64,000 nt of DNA from Flavobacteriales bacterium UBA6051 (GTDB lineage Bacteria; Bacteroidota; Bacteroidia; Flavobacteriales_D; Crocinitomicaceae): NCBI GenBank assembly GCA_002427735.1, contig DIYP01000006.1, positions 254,364-318,363 on the forward strand. Direction: 5' to 3'. Shown here piece by piece: positions 41,509-50,514 of this stretch; position 1 is the first letter of the stretch; each line of letters begins with the position of its first letter. Under the pieces are notes generated by a model that was not told the origin of the DNA, made no database searches, and saw only the letters and a program-made list of their open reading frames with translations. The translations under genes were made by a program, and so were the position numbers.

Positions 41509-42786
41509 ATGGGAAAGAATATTAAGAAAAGTTCCGGGAATCGCATTGTAATTATCGGTGGTGGTTTCGGAGGACTTGAGTTGGCAAGACGCTTAAGAAA
41601 AACGCCTTATCAGGTTGTCATTATTGATCGCCATAATTATCATCAGTTCCAACCACTTTTTTATCAGGTAGCCACGGCTGGCTTGGAGCCTAGTTCAATT
41701 ATTTTTCCCTTTCGAAAGAACTTCCAACGTATCAAAAATTTTCATTTTCGATTAGCAGAAGTTGATTCGGTAAATACGGAAGAGAAGCAGGTGAATACAT
41801 CCATTGGTCCCATTGATTATGACTATTTGATTATTGCAACGGGAGCAGGCAACAACTTTTTTGGAAACAAGGAAATTGAGAAACACGCCCTTCCAATGAA
41901 GAGTATTGTGGAATCAATTAATTTGAGAAATACAATTCTTGAACGTTTCGAACAAGCGTTGGAGGTAGATGAGGATAAACGAGAGGAATACTTGTCAGTA
42001 ACCATTGCTGGGGCTGGGCCAACAGGAGTGGAATTGGCAGGTACGCTGGTTGAAATGCGTTCGAACATACTTCCTGTTGATTACCCAGAGTTGGATTTTA
42101 AGAAAATGAAAATTTACCTCGTGGAAGGATCACCAAGAGTGCTCAATGCTATGTCGGAAGCTTCTTCATTGAAAGCGCACGGCTATCTCGAAAAAATGGG
42201 AGTTGAAATTAAAACGGATACACGGGTTGATGCTTATGATGGTGAAACCATTTCTTTAAGTGATGGCAACAACATTCGTTGTCGAACATTGATTTGGGCT
42301 GCTGGTGTCAAAGGAAATTTTCTAGATGGTTTGCCAGAAGGAACTATGGGAAGAGGAAACAGAATTCACGTTAATGCTTACAATCAGGTGAAAGGACTGG
42401 AAGATGTTTATGCATTAGGCGATGTAGCGTTAATGACTGGAGATGACGCTTATCCTGATGGACACCCGCAAATGGCACAACCGGCTATTCAGCAAGGTAA
42501 GTTATTGGCCAATAATTTGAAAGCAAAGCTGAAAGGTCGATCAATGACTCCGTTCAAGTACAAAAATCTTGGGTCCATGGCAACTGTTGGTAAAAATAAG
42601 GCCGTTGTGGAATTACCGAAGTATAAGTTTTCAGGGTTTTTCGCCTGGCTTGTTTGGATGCTAGTTCATTTAAGATCAATTCTGGGAATCAAGAATAAAT
42701 TCATTGTCTTCCTGAATTGGGTATGGAATTATTTTACCTATAATCTTTCCTTAAGGCTTATTATCAAGCGTGACCTGGATAAATGA
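41509..42786 (+). CDS. ndh: Type II NADH:quinone dehydrogenase
   Basis: 425 residues. Two dinucleotide-binding motifs: GGGFGG at 17-22 for FAD and GAGPTG at 168-173 for NAD(H). ALGDVALM marks the second FAD contact, and AQPAIQQGKLLANNL is the quinone-site helix typical of NDH-2. The C-terminus carries hydrophobic segments (about 375-420) for membrane attachment. It feeds electrons from NADH to quinone without pumping protons. It ends 1 nt before the converging helicase stop. A TACATTTA near 41467 is a 7/8 match to the -7 box. Confidence 0.9.
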   Translation: MGKNIKKSSGNRIVIIGGGFGGLELARRLRKTPYQVVIIDRHNYHQFQPLFYQVATAGLEPSSIIFPFRKNFQRIKNFHFRLAEVDSVNTEEKQVNTSIGPIDYDYLIIATGAGNNFFGNKEIEKHALPMKSIVESINLRNTILERFEQALEVDEDKREEYLSVTIAGAGPTGVELAGTLVEMRSNILPVDYPELDFKKMKIYLVEGSPRVLNAMSEASSLKAHGYLEKMGVEIKTDTRVDAYDGETISLSDGNNIRCRTLIWAAGVKGNFLDGLPEGTMGRGNRIHVNAYNQVKGLEDVYALGDVALMTGDDAYPDGHPQMAQPAIQQGKLLANNLKAKLKGRSMTPFKYKNLGSMATVGKNKAVVELPKYKFSGFFAWLVWMLVHLRSILGIKNKFIVFLNWVWNYFTYNLSLRLIIKRDLDK

Positions 42787-42787
42787 A

Positions 42788-45700
42788 CTAGCCAATTAAT
42801 CTGAGTTCATTGAGTGAAGTATAGAAAAGGTAGCATGTTACAGAGGGATACCCCATTGCACTGAGTACTTTCTTATAGTTGGCCAGTTGTTTCGTGTCTT
42901 TATCCGACGGCATTCCTGTTTTATAATCGAGAATGAGTGTTTCATCTTCTTTAATAATAAGCTTGTCAGGGCGTATTATATTGCGCTCATCTTCAATAAT
43001 GGAAACCTCGCTTAGAACTTCCTTGGCACCTTTAAACAAATCGGTATAAGAGGAGGTTGAAAGTAGTGTGGATAGGCGAGCGTGAAGCTCTGTTTTGTTT
43101 TCAGCGGCTACTAACCCCTCCTGAATAGCTTTTGTTAATTGCTCATCAATTTGCAATTTATCATTGATTCGACTGGCAAGTAAATGAAATTCAATGCCAA
43201 ACTGCATTTCAGGACTCAGATAATCATTGTCCGATAGTTCTTGAGTGTCCTGTAAAGCAATATCAGGAAACCACAGATGGTCCGTAATATTACTAGGATG
43301 GAAGATTTCTGTTTGTACCCTTCGTTCTTTCTGAGGAGTACGTTCACCATCATTTAAGTCAATAATATGAGCATCTTTTGAGACTTCCGCATTAGGCATT
43401 GATGAAACAACCGAGTGGAAAAGACTTCCAAATGTCTTCTTTTCAAAGAAATTCCCAACGTAAAGACGTTCTACGGGTCGCGTCATTGCAACGTAGCACT
43501 TGTTAACATTATCGCCAATTACTTGTTCTTTCTCATTGTCATAAAGCTCTTTCAGAATAGACAAGTGTTCTGATTGAGAAGGACGTTTATAGACCACAAA
43601 ATCATCGATGTCTACTAGAAAATGCGACTTAACGTCCGCCGAAAAATTCATGGATGGAATGATCACTACAGGGAACTCTAATCCTTTCGATTTATGAATC
43701 GTCATAAGCTGAAGTGCATCATCGCTCTCCGGTATTTGAACAGCTATTTTATGTTTTTTCGATTCATATTCAGATAAAAAGCCTTTCAAGTCGGGACCTT
43801 TGTGGAGGCCAAAATCAAATGCGATGTCTGCCAAGTGATGCAGGTAAGGGTCGCTAAGTTCATTGTAGCCGATCAATTTATAAAATTGCTGCACCAGATC
43901 ATAGATACTTTCGTGCTTGAAGAAAAACTGCTTTTCTCCAGAAAAATGTTCTTCCAGAAAACGTTGATCGTCAAATACTCTGAAAGTCTTACCACTTTCC
44001 GTTTCTTTTTCCAGGATATATTGCTTGTAATCAGAATAGGAGCCTGAGTAAATACGAAAGAATAATTCGGCAAACCGCTTTTTCTCATTTTCTCCAGACG
44101 GTTGTAAACGCCTTTTTAAATAAGCAATGGTCAACTGCACTTTCAAATTACTGTTGATCAACAAAGAATCCGTTGACACTACACTGTAACCAGCTTCGTT
44201 TAATCCAAGTGCCCAGCGATTGCATTCTCGATTGGTGTTTCCCAGAATACAAATTTCACCAAGAGCAAAGCCATCTTCCTGACATTCTTTTACCCAATCA
44301 ATGATATGCGAAGTTAGTGCATCCGATGTTTTCTTTTCTTCTTTCGATACGATGTAAACGCGCCCGTTTTTTGAAGACATTGGGTTTTGTTCAATTGAAT
44401 TGTAAAATTCAGCTGTTGCCGTCGGAAGTTCTTGACGGAGGGTTGTAAAGAATGTGTTATTGAAGTTAACAATGGATGGGCTGGATCTCCAGTTATTGGC
44501 TAGTTCATCGACTTGTCCCATCGTTTCAAAATAAGTCGAGTGGGTGGCGATCCGATGATCTTTTTCCGGATTGTAAATTGCTGGAAGCTGAACAAATTGT
44601 TCCGCAACGCCATTCTTAAAACGATAAATGGATTGTTTCGGGTCACCAACAATCAGGTTTTCCTTATTCTGAGAAATAGATTCCTTGATTAATGGAACCA
44701 TATTCAACCATTGAAGTCTTGATGTATCCTGGAATTCATCCAATAAGAAGTGATGAAATTTTGTTCCCATACGTTCATAAATGAAAGGGGTACTTTCATT
44801 TTGAATCAACTCCGAAATCAATGTATTGAATTCCGAGATTCGGATTAGTTGCTCTTCTTTTCTAACGCGCTTCAATGCGCCTGCCATGTACTGAAGAAGT
44901 GCCATGTTAAAGAAGTTCTTCATGAAAAGATCTAGGGAGATATACTGCCTGATGTTTTCTGAATGAAAATCAACCATAGAACGAATGATCGACTTTATTG
45001 ATTCCGGAAAATAATGCTCGGGTTTTAATTCCGCTTCCAGGTTCTTTGCGAAGCTATCTGAAATGATCTGTGCTTCGTTGGGAAATGAAGAATAGCTCAT
45101 CATCTTCACGATCGCATTGTACGTGCGTGATTTTCCCGGTAAAGATTCTGGGGTAAGATTTTCTTGATCTACTGTCCGATGCAACTGTTGAGCCATATCA
45201 ACCAACGATTGATCGAGTTGAAGACGTTGTTTTCTCAAACTACCATAATGCTCAAGGGAAAAATCCATTTCGAGCAGCCGCTCCACAACTGAGTTGTTCT
45301 TCTCACTCCTGAGGATATGACCGAACTCAACCAAACTTCGTCGAAAGTTCCATTGATTGCCATCATCGATGTTGGTGCGCGCATAGTACAATATTAAGTC
45401 GTTGAGTTCCTTTGAACCCTCTTCTCCAAGTTGGTTGAGCAGGTCGTCAACAATTTTTTCGATCAGCTCGCTTTCGTCCATGATGACTTCAAAGTCATTA
45501 GGCAGATCTAGATCTCGACCAAATGATTTAATCAACTTGAGATTAAATTTGTCAATAGTCATCACATGGAATTCTTCATAGCGATGTAAAATTCCTTCCA
45601 GCGATTTACGGCAGCGCTCCTCCACTTCTTCCTCTGACATCCGAAGCTCTTTGGATAATTCAGCGGTTAACAGGGAACCATTTCCACGATAATATTCTGG

Positions 45701-45946
45701 AGATCCTATGGTGTCCAAAGCCTGAATGATGCGCTCTTTCATTTCCAGTGCCGCCTTATTCGTAAATGTCATTGCAATGACATGCGAAAAAGCACTTGGA
45801 GTAGCTTCCTTGTGGGTGAGTAACTTAATGTATTCTTTCACCAAGTGATAGGTCTTCCCACTTCCTGCAGAAGCGTTCAACACTTTGAGCGGTTTTTTCG
45901 TTATAGTATTCAGAGGAAACTGTTTTTTCGAAGATACAACTTTCAC
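42788..45946 (-). CDS. AddA-like UvrD-family helicase with C-terminal nuclease
   Basis: 1052 residues. SF1 helicase motifs: Walker A ASAGSGKT at 25-32, DEFQDTSRLQW (motif II), VGDPKQSIYRF (motif III), TIHKSKGLEFPVV (motif V), YVAMTRPVERLYVG (motif VI). A PD-(D/E)xK-type nuclease motif lies at the end: LDYKTG with Asp1007 and Lys1009, preceded by an E-rich GIEFHLLASR segment. This is the architecture of AddA (RecB-type) helicase-nucleases in double-strand break repair. An AddB partner gene is not adjacent. Symbol left open because an addA versus other UvrD family assignment needs comparison. Confidence 0.88.
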   Translation of the reverse strand: MKVVSSKKQFPLNTITKKPLKVLNASAGSGKTYHLVKEYIKLLTHKEATPSAFSHVIAMTFTNKAALEMKERIIQALDTIGSPEYYRGNGSLLTAELSKELRMSEEEVEERCRKSLEGILHRYEEFHVMTIDKFNLKLIKSFGRDLDLPNDFEVIMDESELIEKIVDDLLNQLGEEGSKELNDLILYYARTNIDDGNQWNFRRSLVEFGHILRSEKNNSVVERLLEMDFSLEHYGSLRKQRLQLDQSLVDMAQQLHRTVDQENLTPESLPGKSRTYNAIVKMMSYSSFPNEAQIISDSFAKNLEAELKPEHYFPESIKSIIRSMVDFHSENIRQYISLDLFMKNFFNMALLQYMAGALKRVRKEEQLIRISEFNTLISELIQNESTPFIYERMGTKFHHFLLDEFQDTSRLQWLNMVPLIKESISQNKENLIVGDPKQSIYRFKNGVAEQFVQLPAIYNPEKDHRIATHSTYFETMGQVDELANNWRSSPSIVNFNNTFFTTLRQELPTATAEFYNSIEQNPMSSKNGRVYIVSKEEKKTSDALTSHIIDWVKECQEDGFALGEICILGNTNRECNRWALGLNEAGYSVVSTDSLLINSNLKVQLTIAYLKRRLQPSGENEKKRFAELFFRIYSGSYSDYKQYILEKETESGKTFRVFDDQRFLEEHFSGEKQFFFKHESIYDLVQQFYKLIGYNELSDPYLHHLADIAFDFGLHKGPDLKGFLSEYESKKHKIAVQIPESDDALQLMTIHKSKGLEFPVVIIPSMNFSADVKSHFLVDIDDFVVYKRPSQSEHLSILKELYDNEKEQVIGDNVNKCYVAMTRPVERLYVGNFFEKKTFGSLFHSVVSSMPNAEVSKDAHIIDLNDGERTPQKERRVQTEIFHPSNITDHLWFPDIALQDTQELSDNDYLSPEMQFGIEFHLLASRINDKLQIDEQLTKAIQEGLVAAENKTELHARLSTLLSTSSYTDLFKGAKEVLSEVSIIEDERNIIRPDKLIIKEDETLILDYKTGMPSDKDTKQLANYKKVLSAMGYPSVTCYLFYTSLNELRLIG

Positions 45947-46029
45947 CTAAAAAAGTGTGATGATATCCATAAGAAATTACAGGGTTTATATAGAAGAGAA
46001 AAAGCTTAAAAGTTGTAAATTTGATAGAT

Positions 46030-46785
46030 ATGGTAAATGTTAGAAATATTAGTCTTTTAGCATTAGCTGCAGTGGTGCTAATTTCTTGTAAAAAGAAAGA
46101 AGAAGAACCTTGTGATCCTGTTCCAGAAGGACAGTTGAAGGTTTCAGTGCAACCAATGTACGGTGCCCAGAATTTGTACTTAGATTCTACTTACACTACA
46201 ACAGAAGGTTATGACGTTCAATTCACGAGTATTAAGTTTTACATGGAGAACGCTCGAAACGGGAGTTCTCAGTTGATTGACGCAGGTCTTTTTGACTATG
46301 GTGAACGAGGGACGCTTTTGTTTGAATCGGAAGGTGCGCATGAGAATTTTACATCTTTCAATGCGAATCTTGGAGTGCACGAATCAATTAATCACAATGA
46401 TCCTGCAGCTTTTCCGTCGGAAAGTGTGTTGAATATCCAAAATTCAAATGACATGTATTGGGGATGGAATCCCGGATTTATCTTTGTGAAGGTAGAGGCA
46501 AGAGTAGACACTATTCAAGATGCCAATGCGTTATTCGATCATAACGTCGTGTTCCATATCGGAAAGGATGAAAACTTCAAAACTTTGACTTTTTCGGATA
46601 TTAATTGGACGGATATTGGAGGAGCGCATGAGTTTCAGTTGAAATTAGAAATGGATAAATTTTTACAGAATGGTTCGAGTGTAATAGATCTCAAAAATGA
46701 ATTTACTTCGCACTCCGGAGCGGGTCAAGAAGTCTTGAGTGATAAAGTTATTTCCAATTTCAGAGACGCGTTAAGCCCTTTATAG
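46030..46785 (+). CDS. MbnP-family copper-binding lipoprotein
   Basis: 251 residues from ATG 46030 (a TTG nine bases upstream is in frame but poor). Lipoprotein signal ending LISC (Cys at about residue 17), then KKKEEEPCD. The middle holds the family signature around W144-G145-W146 (SNDMYWGWNPGFIFVKVE) and a later FHIG motif, with LxLEMDKF near the end. MbnP proteins bind copper; in studied examples a conserved Trp is oxidised to kynurenine by the partner MbnH and forms part of the site (established for the family). The MbnH-like gene begins right after the stop. Whether this protein is modified is inference. Confidence 0.85.
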   Translation: MVNVRNISLLALAAVVLISCKKKEEEPCDPVPEGQLKVSVQPMYGAQNLYLDSTYTTTEGYDVQFTSIKFYMENARNGSSQLIDAGLFDYGERGTLLFESEGAHENFTSFNANLGVHESINHNDPAAFPSESVLNIQNSNDMYWGWNPGFIFVKVEARVDTIQDANALFDHNVVFHIGKDENFKTLTFSDINWTDIGGAHEFQLKLEMDKFLQNGSSVIDLKNEFTSHSGAGQEVLSDKVISNFRDALSPL

Positions 46786-47859
46786 ATGAGGTATTTGATT
46801 CTTTCCATAGGTCTATTATTCATTGCGCTGGGATGTAAAAAAGACAAAGTCTTTAGTGGCCCAACGCCTTATGAGTTGGATATTCCATCTCACTTTCCTA
46901 CCATGATTATTCCGGATGATAATCCAATGACAGTGGAAGGAGTAGAATTGGGAAGAAGATTGTTTTATGACAAGCGGTTGAGCGGAGATAATTCTCAGGC
47001 TTGCGCAACATGCCATTTACCTTCTGCAGGTTTTTCTGACCCTGAACAATTTTCAACAGGGATTGATGGCATCCAGGGAGATCGAAATTCAATGGCGTTG
47101 ATTAACCTCGGTTGGAATACTTCTTTTTTCTGGGATGGTCGATCAAAAACATTAGAAGAGCAGATTATTGAGCCTGTGGTGAATCCGATTGAAATGCATG
47201 AAGAGTGGAAAGATGTCATTGATAAATTAAGCGGTGATCAGCGTTATCAGGAGATGTTTGGCCAGGCATTTATGACAAAAACAATTGACTCACTCAATGC
47301 GGCTAAAGCGATGGCGCAATTTATTCGCACGCTGATTTCCAGTGATTCTAAGTTTGATGTGATGTATCGCTACGAATACAATTTCGAACTTTCACCAGAG
47401 GAAGAGGCGATTTATCAGACGATTACACCTTCAGAATGGGCAGGCTACGATTTATTTAAGAGTTTAAATGGTGCAGACTGCTTTCACTGTCATAATGGTC
47501 CATTGATGCAGGTGCACAAATTCAGCAATAATGGTTTGGATGCCACATTTACGGATCTTGGAAGAGGCTTGGTGACCGGGAATCCAAATGACAATGGTAA
47601 GTTTAAAGTGCCGACATTACGCAATATTGCATACACGGCTCCTTACATGCACGATGGTCGTTTTCAAACACTTGATGAGGTCATTGATCACTATTCGTTT
47701 GGGGTAGTCATGAGCCCAACGATTGATCCAAACATGGAATTCGCATCTCAAGGAGGTGTTCAATTGGATGCCTTTGAAAGAGACTTATTGAAACAGTTTT
47801 TAATGACGCTCACAGATGACAATTTCGTTAATAATCCAAACTTTCAAGAGCCTCAATAA
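46786..47859 (+). CDS. MbnH/MauG-type di-haem cytochrome c peroxidase family protein
   Basis: 357 residues starting directly after the MbnP stop. Lipoprotein signal with Cys17 (FIALGC). Two haem c motifs: CATCH at 73-77 and CFHCH at 232-236. Other family traits: RRLFYDKRLSGDNSQACATCH (in part), FWDGRSKTLEEQ, YMHDGRFQTLDEVIDHY and the LRNIAYTAPY segment. Members include bacterial cytochrome c peroxidases, MauG, and MbnH, which oxidises a Trp in MbnP. Pairing with MbnP favours the MbnH role; simple peroxidase activity is the alternative. Confidence 0.9.
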   Translation: MRYLILSIGLLFIALGCKKDKVFSGPTPYELDIPSHFPTMIIPDDNPMTVEGVELGRRLFYDKRLSGDNSQACATCHLPSAGFSDPEQFSTGIDGIQGDRNSMALINLGWNTSFFWDGRSKTLEEQIIEPVVNPIEMHEEWKDVIDKLSGDQRYQEMFGQAFMTKTIDSLNAAKAMAQFIRTLISSDSKFDVMYRYEYNFELSPEEEAIYQTITPSEWAGYDLFKSLNGADCFHCHNGPLMQVHKFSNNGLDATFTDLGRGLVTGNPNDNGKFKVPTLRNIAYTAPYMHDGRFQTLDEVIDHYSFGVVMSPTIDPNMEFASQGGVQLDAFERDLLKQFLMTLTDDNFVNNPNFQEPQ

Positions 47860-47896
47860 ATAATTTTGTTTCTTTTGTATATATACAATAGTGCCG

Positions 47897-49315
47897 ATGA
47901 TTGACGAAAGACGTTTAACGACAGAAGAAAAAGCATTAAAAATTAATCTGACGTCAGATATTTATGGATGCTTTGCGGAGATTGGAGCTGGACAAGAAGT
48001 TGCAGCAAACTTTTTTAAAGCAGGGGGGAGTTCTGGAACCATTGCTCATTCGCAATCGGCTTATGATATGAAGGTTTCTGATTCTATGTATGGCGAGGCA
48101 TCGCGATACGTATGTGAAGAACGCCTTATGACTATGTTAAGCACGGAGTACGACTCTTTGGTTGAACGGTTACCCAAAAAGATCAAGGATTCACGGTTTT
48201 TTGCTTTCTGTAATACGGTTGAATCACTGAATTATCACAAGACCAACCAAGGACAAGGATGGGTCGGGATGCGCTTTCAGCTTTCGCTGGAAGAGCCACC
48301 CAATGACGTGATACTGCATATAAAAATGCATGATAATAGCCACCGTGCGCAGCAGGATGCTTTGGGGATTTTAGGAGTTAACCTCATTTACGCATGTTAT
48401 TTTCACAATCATGATTTAGACGAATTTCTTACAACTTTGGTCCATCGCCTTCCACGTGACCGAATGGAAATTGATATGCTACGTTTTTCAGGTCCTGATT
48501 TCGAAAATGTAGACAATAGAATTATTGCGTTGAACCTTGTGAAACGAGGAATTACAGACGCTACAATGTTTGATTTGAGCGGAAATGTTTTACAGCCTGC
48601 TACCGCTTTATACAAAAAGAATATTTTGTTGATGCGCGGGCGTTTCAGACCAGTGACGAAAGTGCACATTGACATGATCGAAAAGGGGAAACGACAGTTT
48701 CTGGCCGAAGAAGGCATCGAGGAAGACAATGTTCGTGTCGTTTTTGAATTGACGCTGAAAGACTTAACGGCAGATGGTCGTATTTCTGATAAGGATTTTG
48801 TTGATCGAGCAGAACTTCTTGGAACGCTGGGGTATACCGTAATGATCAGTAATTACCTGAAACATTACAAAATGGTGGATTATCTGTCTACAATTGCTCG
48901 AGGTCATATGATGGGAGTAATCGTTGGTGTATATAATCTGCAAACCATTTTTGACGAGCGTTATTATGACAATCTTCCAGGCGGTCTATTGGAGGCATTC
49001 GGTAGAGGATTTGGACATGATGTTAAGATGTATGTTTATCCTGCAAATGAAGTGGAAACGGGAGATTTATATGGTCTAGACAACTTTGATGTGCCTCAGA
49101 ATCTGGCTGGATTGCTCCAATACATGAAAGACAACAATAAGATTGCCAAGTTTGACGACTTTGATAAAGGGTTATTGGGCATCATGTCTGATGAAGTACT
49201 TTCTAAGATTAAAGCGGGGGCTTCAAGCTGGGAAGAAGATGTGCCTTTTGAGGTAGTTAAAGCAATTAAATTCTACGAGCTATTTGGTTACAAAAAAAAA
49301 GAGGTAGCTCATTAA
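47897..49315 (+). CDS. Conserved protein of unknown function (family often named nicotinate-nucleotide adenylyltransferase)
   Basis: 472 residues from ATG 47897 (GTG at 47891 adds two). The opening segment is EKALKINLTSDIYGCFAEIG, then GAGQEV, FFKAGGSSGTIA; other conserved-looking stretches are GQGWVGMRFQLS, NSHRAQQDALGILGVN, and VMISNYLKHYKMVDYLS. Many Bacteroidota proteins like this are named nicotinate-nucleotide adenylyltransferase or TonB receptor in databases (recalled). I see neither the HxGH nucleotidyltransferase motif nor any barrel pattern, and no signal peptide, so those names are not supported. Cytoplasmic, function unknown. Converges with the next gene, 1 nt between stops. Confidence 0.85.
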   Translation: MIDERRLTTEEKALKINLTSDIYGCFAEIGAGQEVAANFFKAGGSSGTIAHSQSAYDMKVSDSMYGEASRYVCEERLMTMLSTEYDSLVERLPKKIKDSRFFAFCNTVESLNYHKTNQGQGWVGMRFQLSLEEPPNDVILHIKMHDNSHRAQQDALGILGVNLIYACYFHNHDLDEFLTTLVHRLPRDRMEIDMLRFSGPDFENVDNRIIALNLVKRGITDATMFDLSGNVLQPATALYKKNILLMRGRFRPVTKVHIDMIEKGKRQFLAEEGIEEDNVRVVFELTLKDLTADGRISDKDFVDRAELLGTLGYTVMISNYLKHYKMVDYLSTIARGHMMGVIVGVYNLQTIFDERYYDNLPGGLLEAFGRGFGHDVKMYVYPANEVETGDLYGLDNFDVPQNLAGLLQYMKDNNKIAKFDDFDKGLLGIMSDEVLSKIKAGASSWEEDVPFEVVKAIKFYELFGYKKKEVAH

Positions 49316-49316
49316 G

Positions 49317-50408
49317 CTAGAATTTCGTAACTATCGCCGATCGGTTACCGGATGTTATTATAAGTGTTGATGAAAGAATTCGTTCAGTATTAACCGATAC
49401 TTTGTATCCCGATCGCTTAATTTCGCACTTGTTTGTTAAATCACGGCCCATAAGATCAGATACTTTTATTGTTCCCAATTCATCTTTAGAACCAATTAGT
49501 TCAAAAACTCCATTTGATGGGTTCGGGCTAACAATCAATTTATCATTTAATACTTTCTCTTTACGGTCGACTGAAATGACATCAAAATACGTTTGAGTTC
49601 CATCAAAATCGGTTTGACTTATTCTATAGTATGAAACACCTTCATATGAGTCATAATCGGAATAGGTATAGTTCAACAATTTATCTGATTCTCCCGCACC
49701 CTTTACGTTCTGAATAAATTCCCAATTAACTCCATTCAATGACCTCTCAATCGTGAAGTAATCATTCTTCTGCTCCGTTGAGGTACTCCAAGACAATTCT
49801 ACGAACTTAGGACGTGGTGTTGCCCTGAAAGAAATCAAGCCAACCGGTAATGGGGCACCTAAAATGTAATGAGCATGGGCATTTATCTCTCGATAATTGA
49901 ATGTTAACCCAAAAGGATAAGATTTACCAATTCCACCTCTCAAGCTGAGGTTCGCGTCTGATGCTAAGAGTGTGTTTGCAGCGACTCCGTCGGTATAACT
50001 CGTTCCAGCGCCAAAATCATTGGTAATGTAGAACCCATATGTTTGACCGGCAGGAATAGTAACATTCACAGTAATTGGTATTGGGGTAGGGATATTGTTT
50101 CCAAGAGAAGCCAAACCAGTCGTTGACCCAACTAAAGTCCATGCGGCCGCATTGGTTTCATTTCCAACGAAAGTCCCAGGGCGATAGTAAATCTCATAAT
50201 TTGCAGTTGTTCCAGCATAAAGATTTACATCAAAACACAAAATAGTAAGTTCGTTGGTTGCTGTTAGATCGAACATTGCTCCACGCTGGCCATTATTAGA
50301 ATTATAAGGGGTGGCAATATTGGAGGAAGGAGAAATACACTGTCCCTTAGTTGGGGTAGTATACAGAAATATCAGAAATGAAAGTGTGAATAAAGTCTTC
50401 ATTTTCAA
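49317..50408 (-). CDS. Secreted protein with C-terminal T9SS type A sorting domain
   Basis: 363 residues with a signal peptide (LFTLSFLIFLYTTPTKG, cleavage near residue 22) and a C-terminal sorting domain: VSPNPSNGVFEL start, KVSDLMGRDL, and a short end STLIITSGNRSAIVTKF. The N-terminal half has a beta-sandwich-like region (TYGFYITNDFG) and the middle a fibronectin-like module with LSWSTSTEQKNDYFTIERSL. The sorting domain directs export through the type IX system and is removed by PorU. Binding or enzymatic role not recognised. Confidence 0.88.
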   Translation of the reverse strand: MKMKTLFTLSFLIFLYTTPTKGQCISPSSNIATPYNSNNGQRGAMFDLTATNELTILCFDVNLYAGTTANYEIYYRPGTFVGNETNAAAWTLVGSTTGLASLGNNIPTPIPITVNVTIPAGQTYGFYITNDFGAGTSYTDGVAANTLLASDANLSLRGGIGKSYPFGLTFNYREINAHAHYILGAPLPVGLISFRATPRPKFVELSWSTSTEQKNDYFTIERSLNGVNWEFIQNVKGAGESDKLLNYTYSDYDSYEGVSYYRISQTDFDGTQTYFDVISVDRKEKVLNDKLIVSPNPSNGVFELIGSKDELGTIKVSDLMGRDLTNKCEIKRSGYKVSVNTERILSSTLIITSGNRSAIVTKF

Positions 50409-50461
50409 GTGAGTATAAATGTGATTCCGACAAATCTAGTTTTTTTTTAGTACTTAAGGTC

Positions 50462-50487
50462 AACTATGCATAGTTTTATTGCATAGC
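50462..50487. promoter_or_regulatory. Palindromic operator candidate upstream of the WYL gene
   Basis: Perfect 14-bp palindrome AACTATGCATAGTT (50462-50475) followed by TTATT and a further GCATAG half site (50481-50486). It is 39 nt before the WYL regulator ATG and in the divergent region with the T9SS gene, a good place for autoregulation. Confidence 0.5.
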
Positions 50488-50514
50488 AACTGAATATAAG
50501 CCAAGCCTTCTAAA

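Noticed and set aside
46016..46023. TAAATTTG box just before the MbnP start
   Set aside because: It would place transcription start on the start codon and there is no TTG at the right distance; chance match in AT-rich DNA is more likely.
46030..47859. Methanobactin operon suggested by MbnP/MbnH
   Set aside because: No precursor peptide, MbnB/MbnC or exporter gene surrounds the pair.
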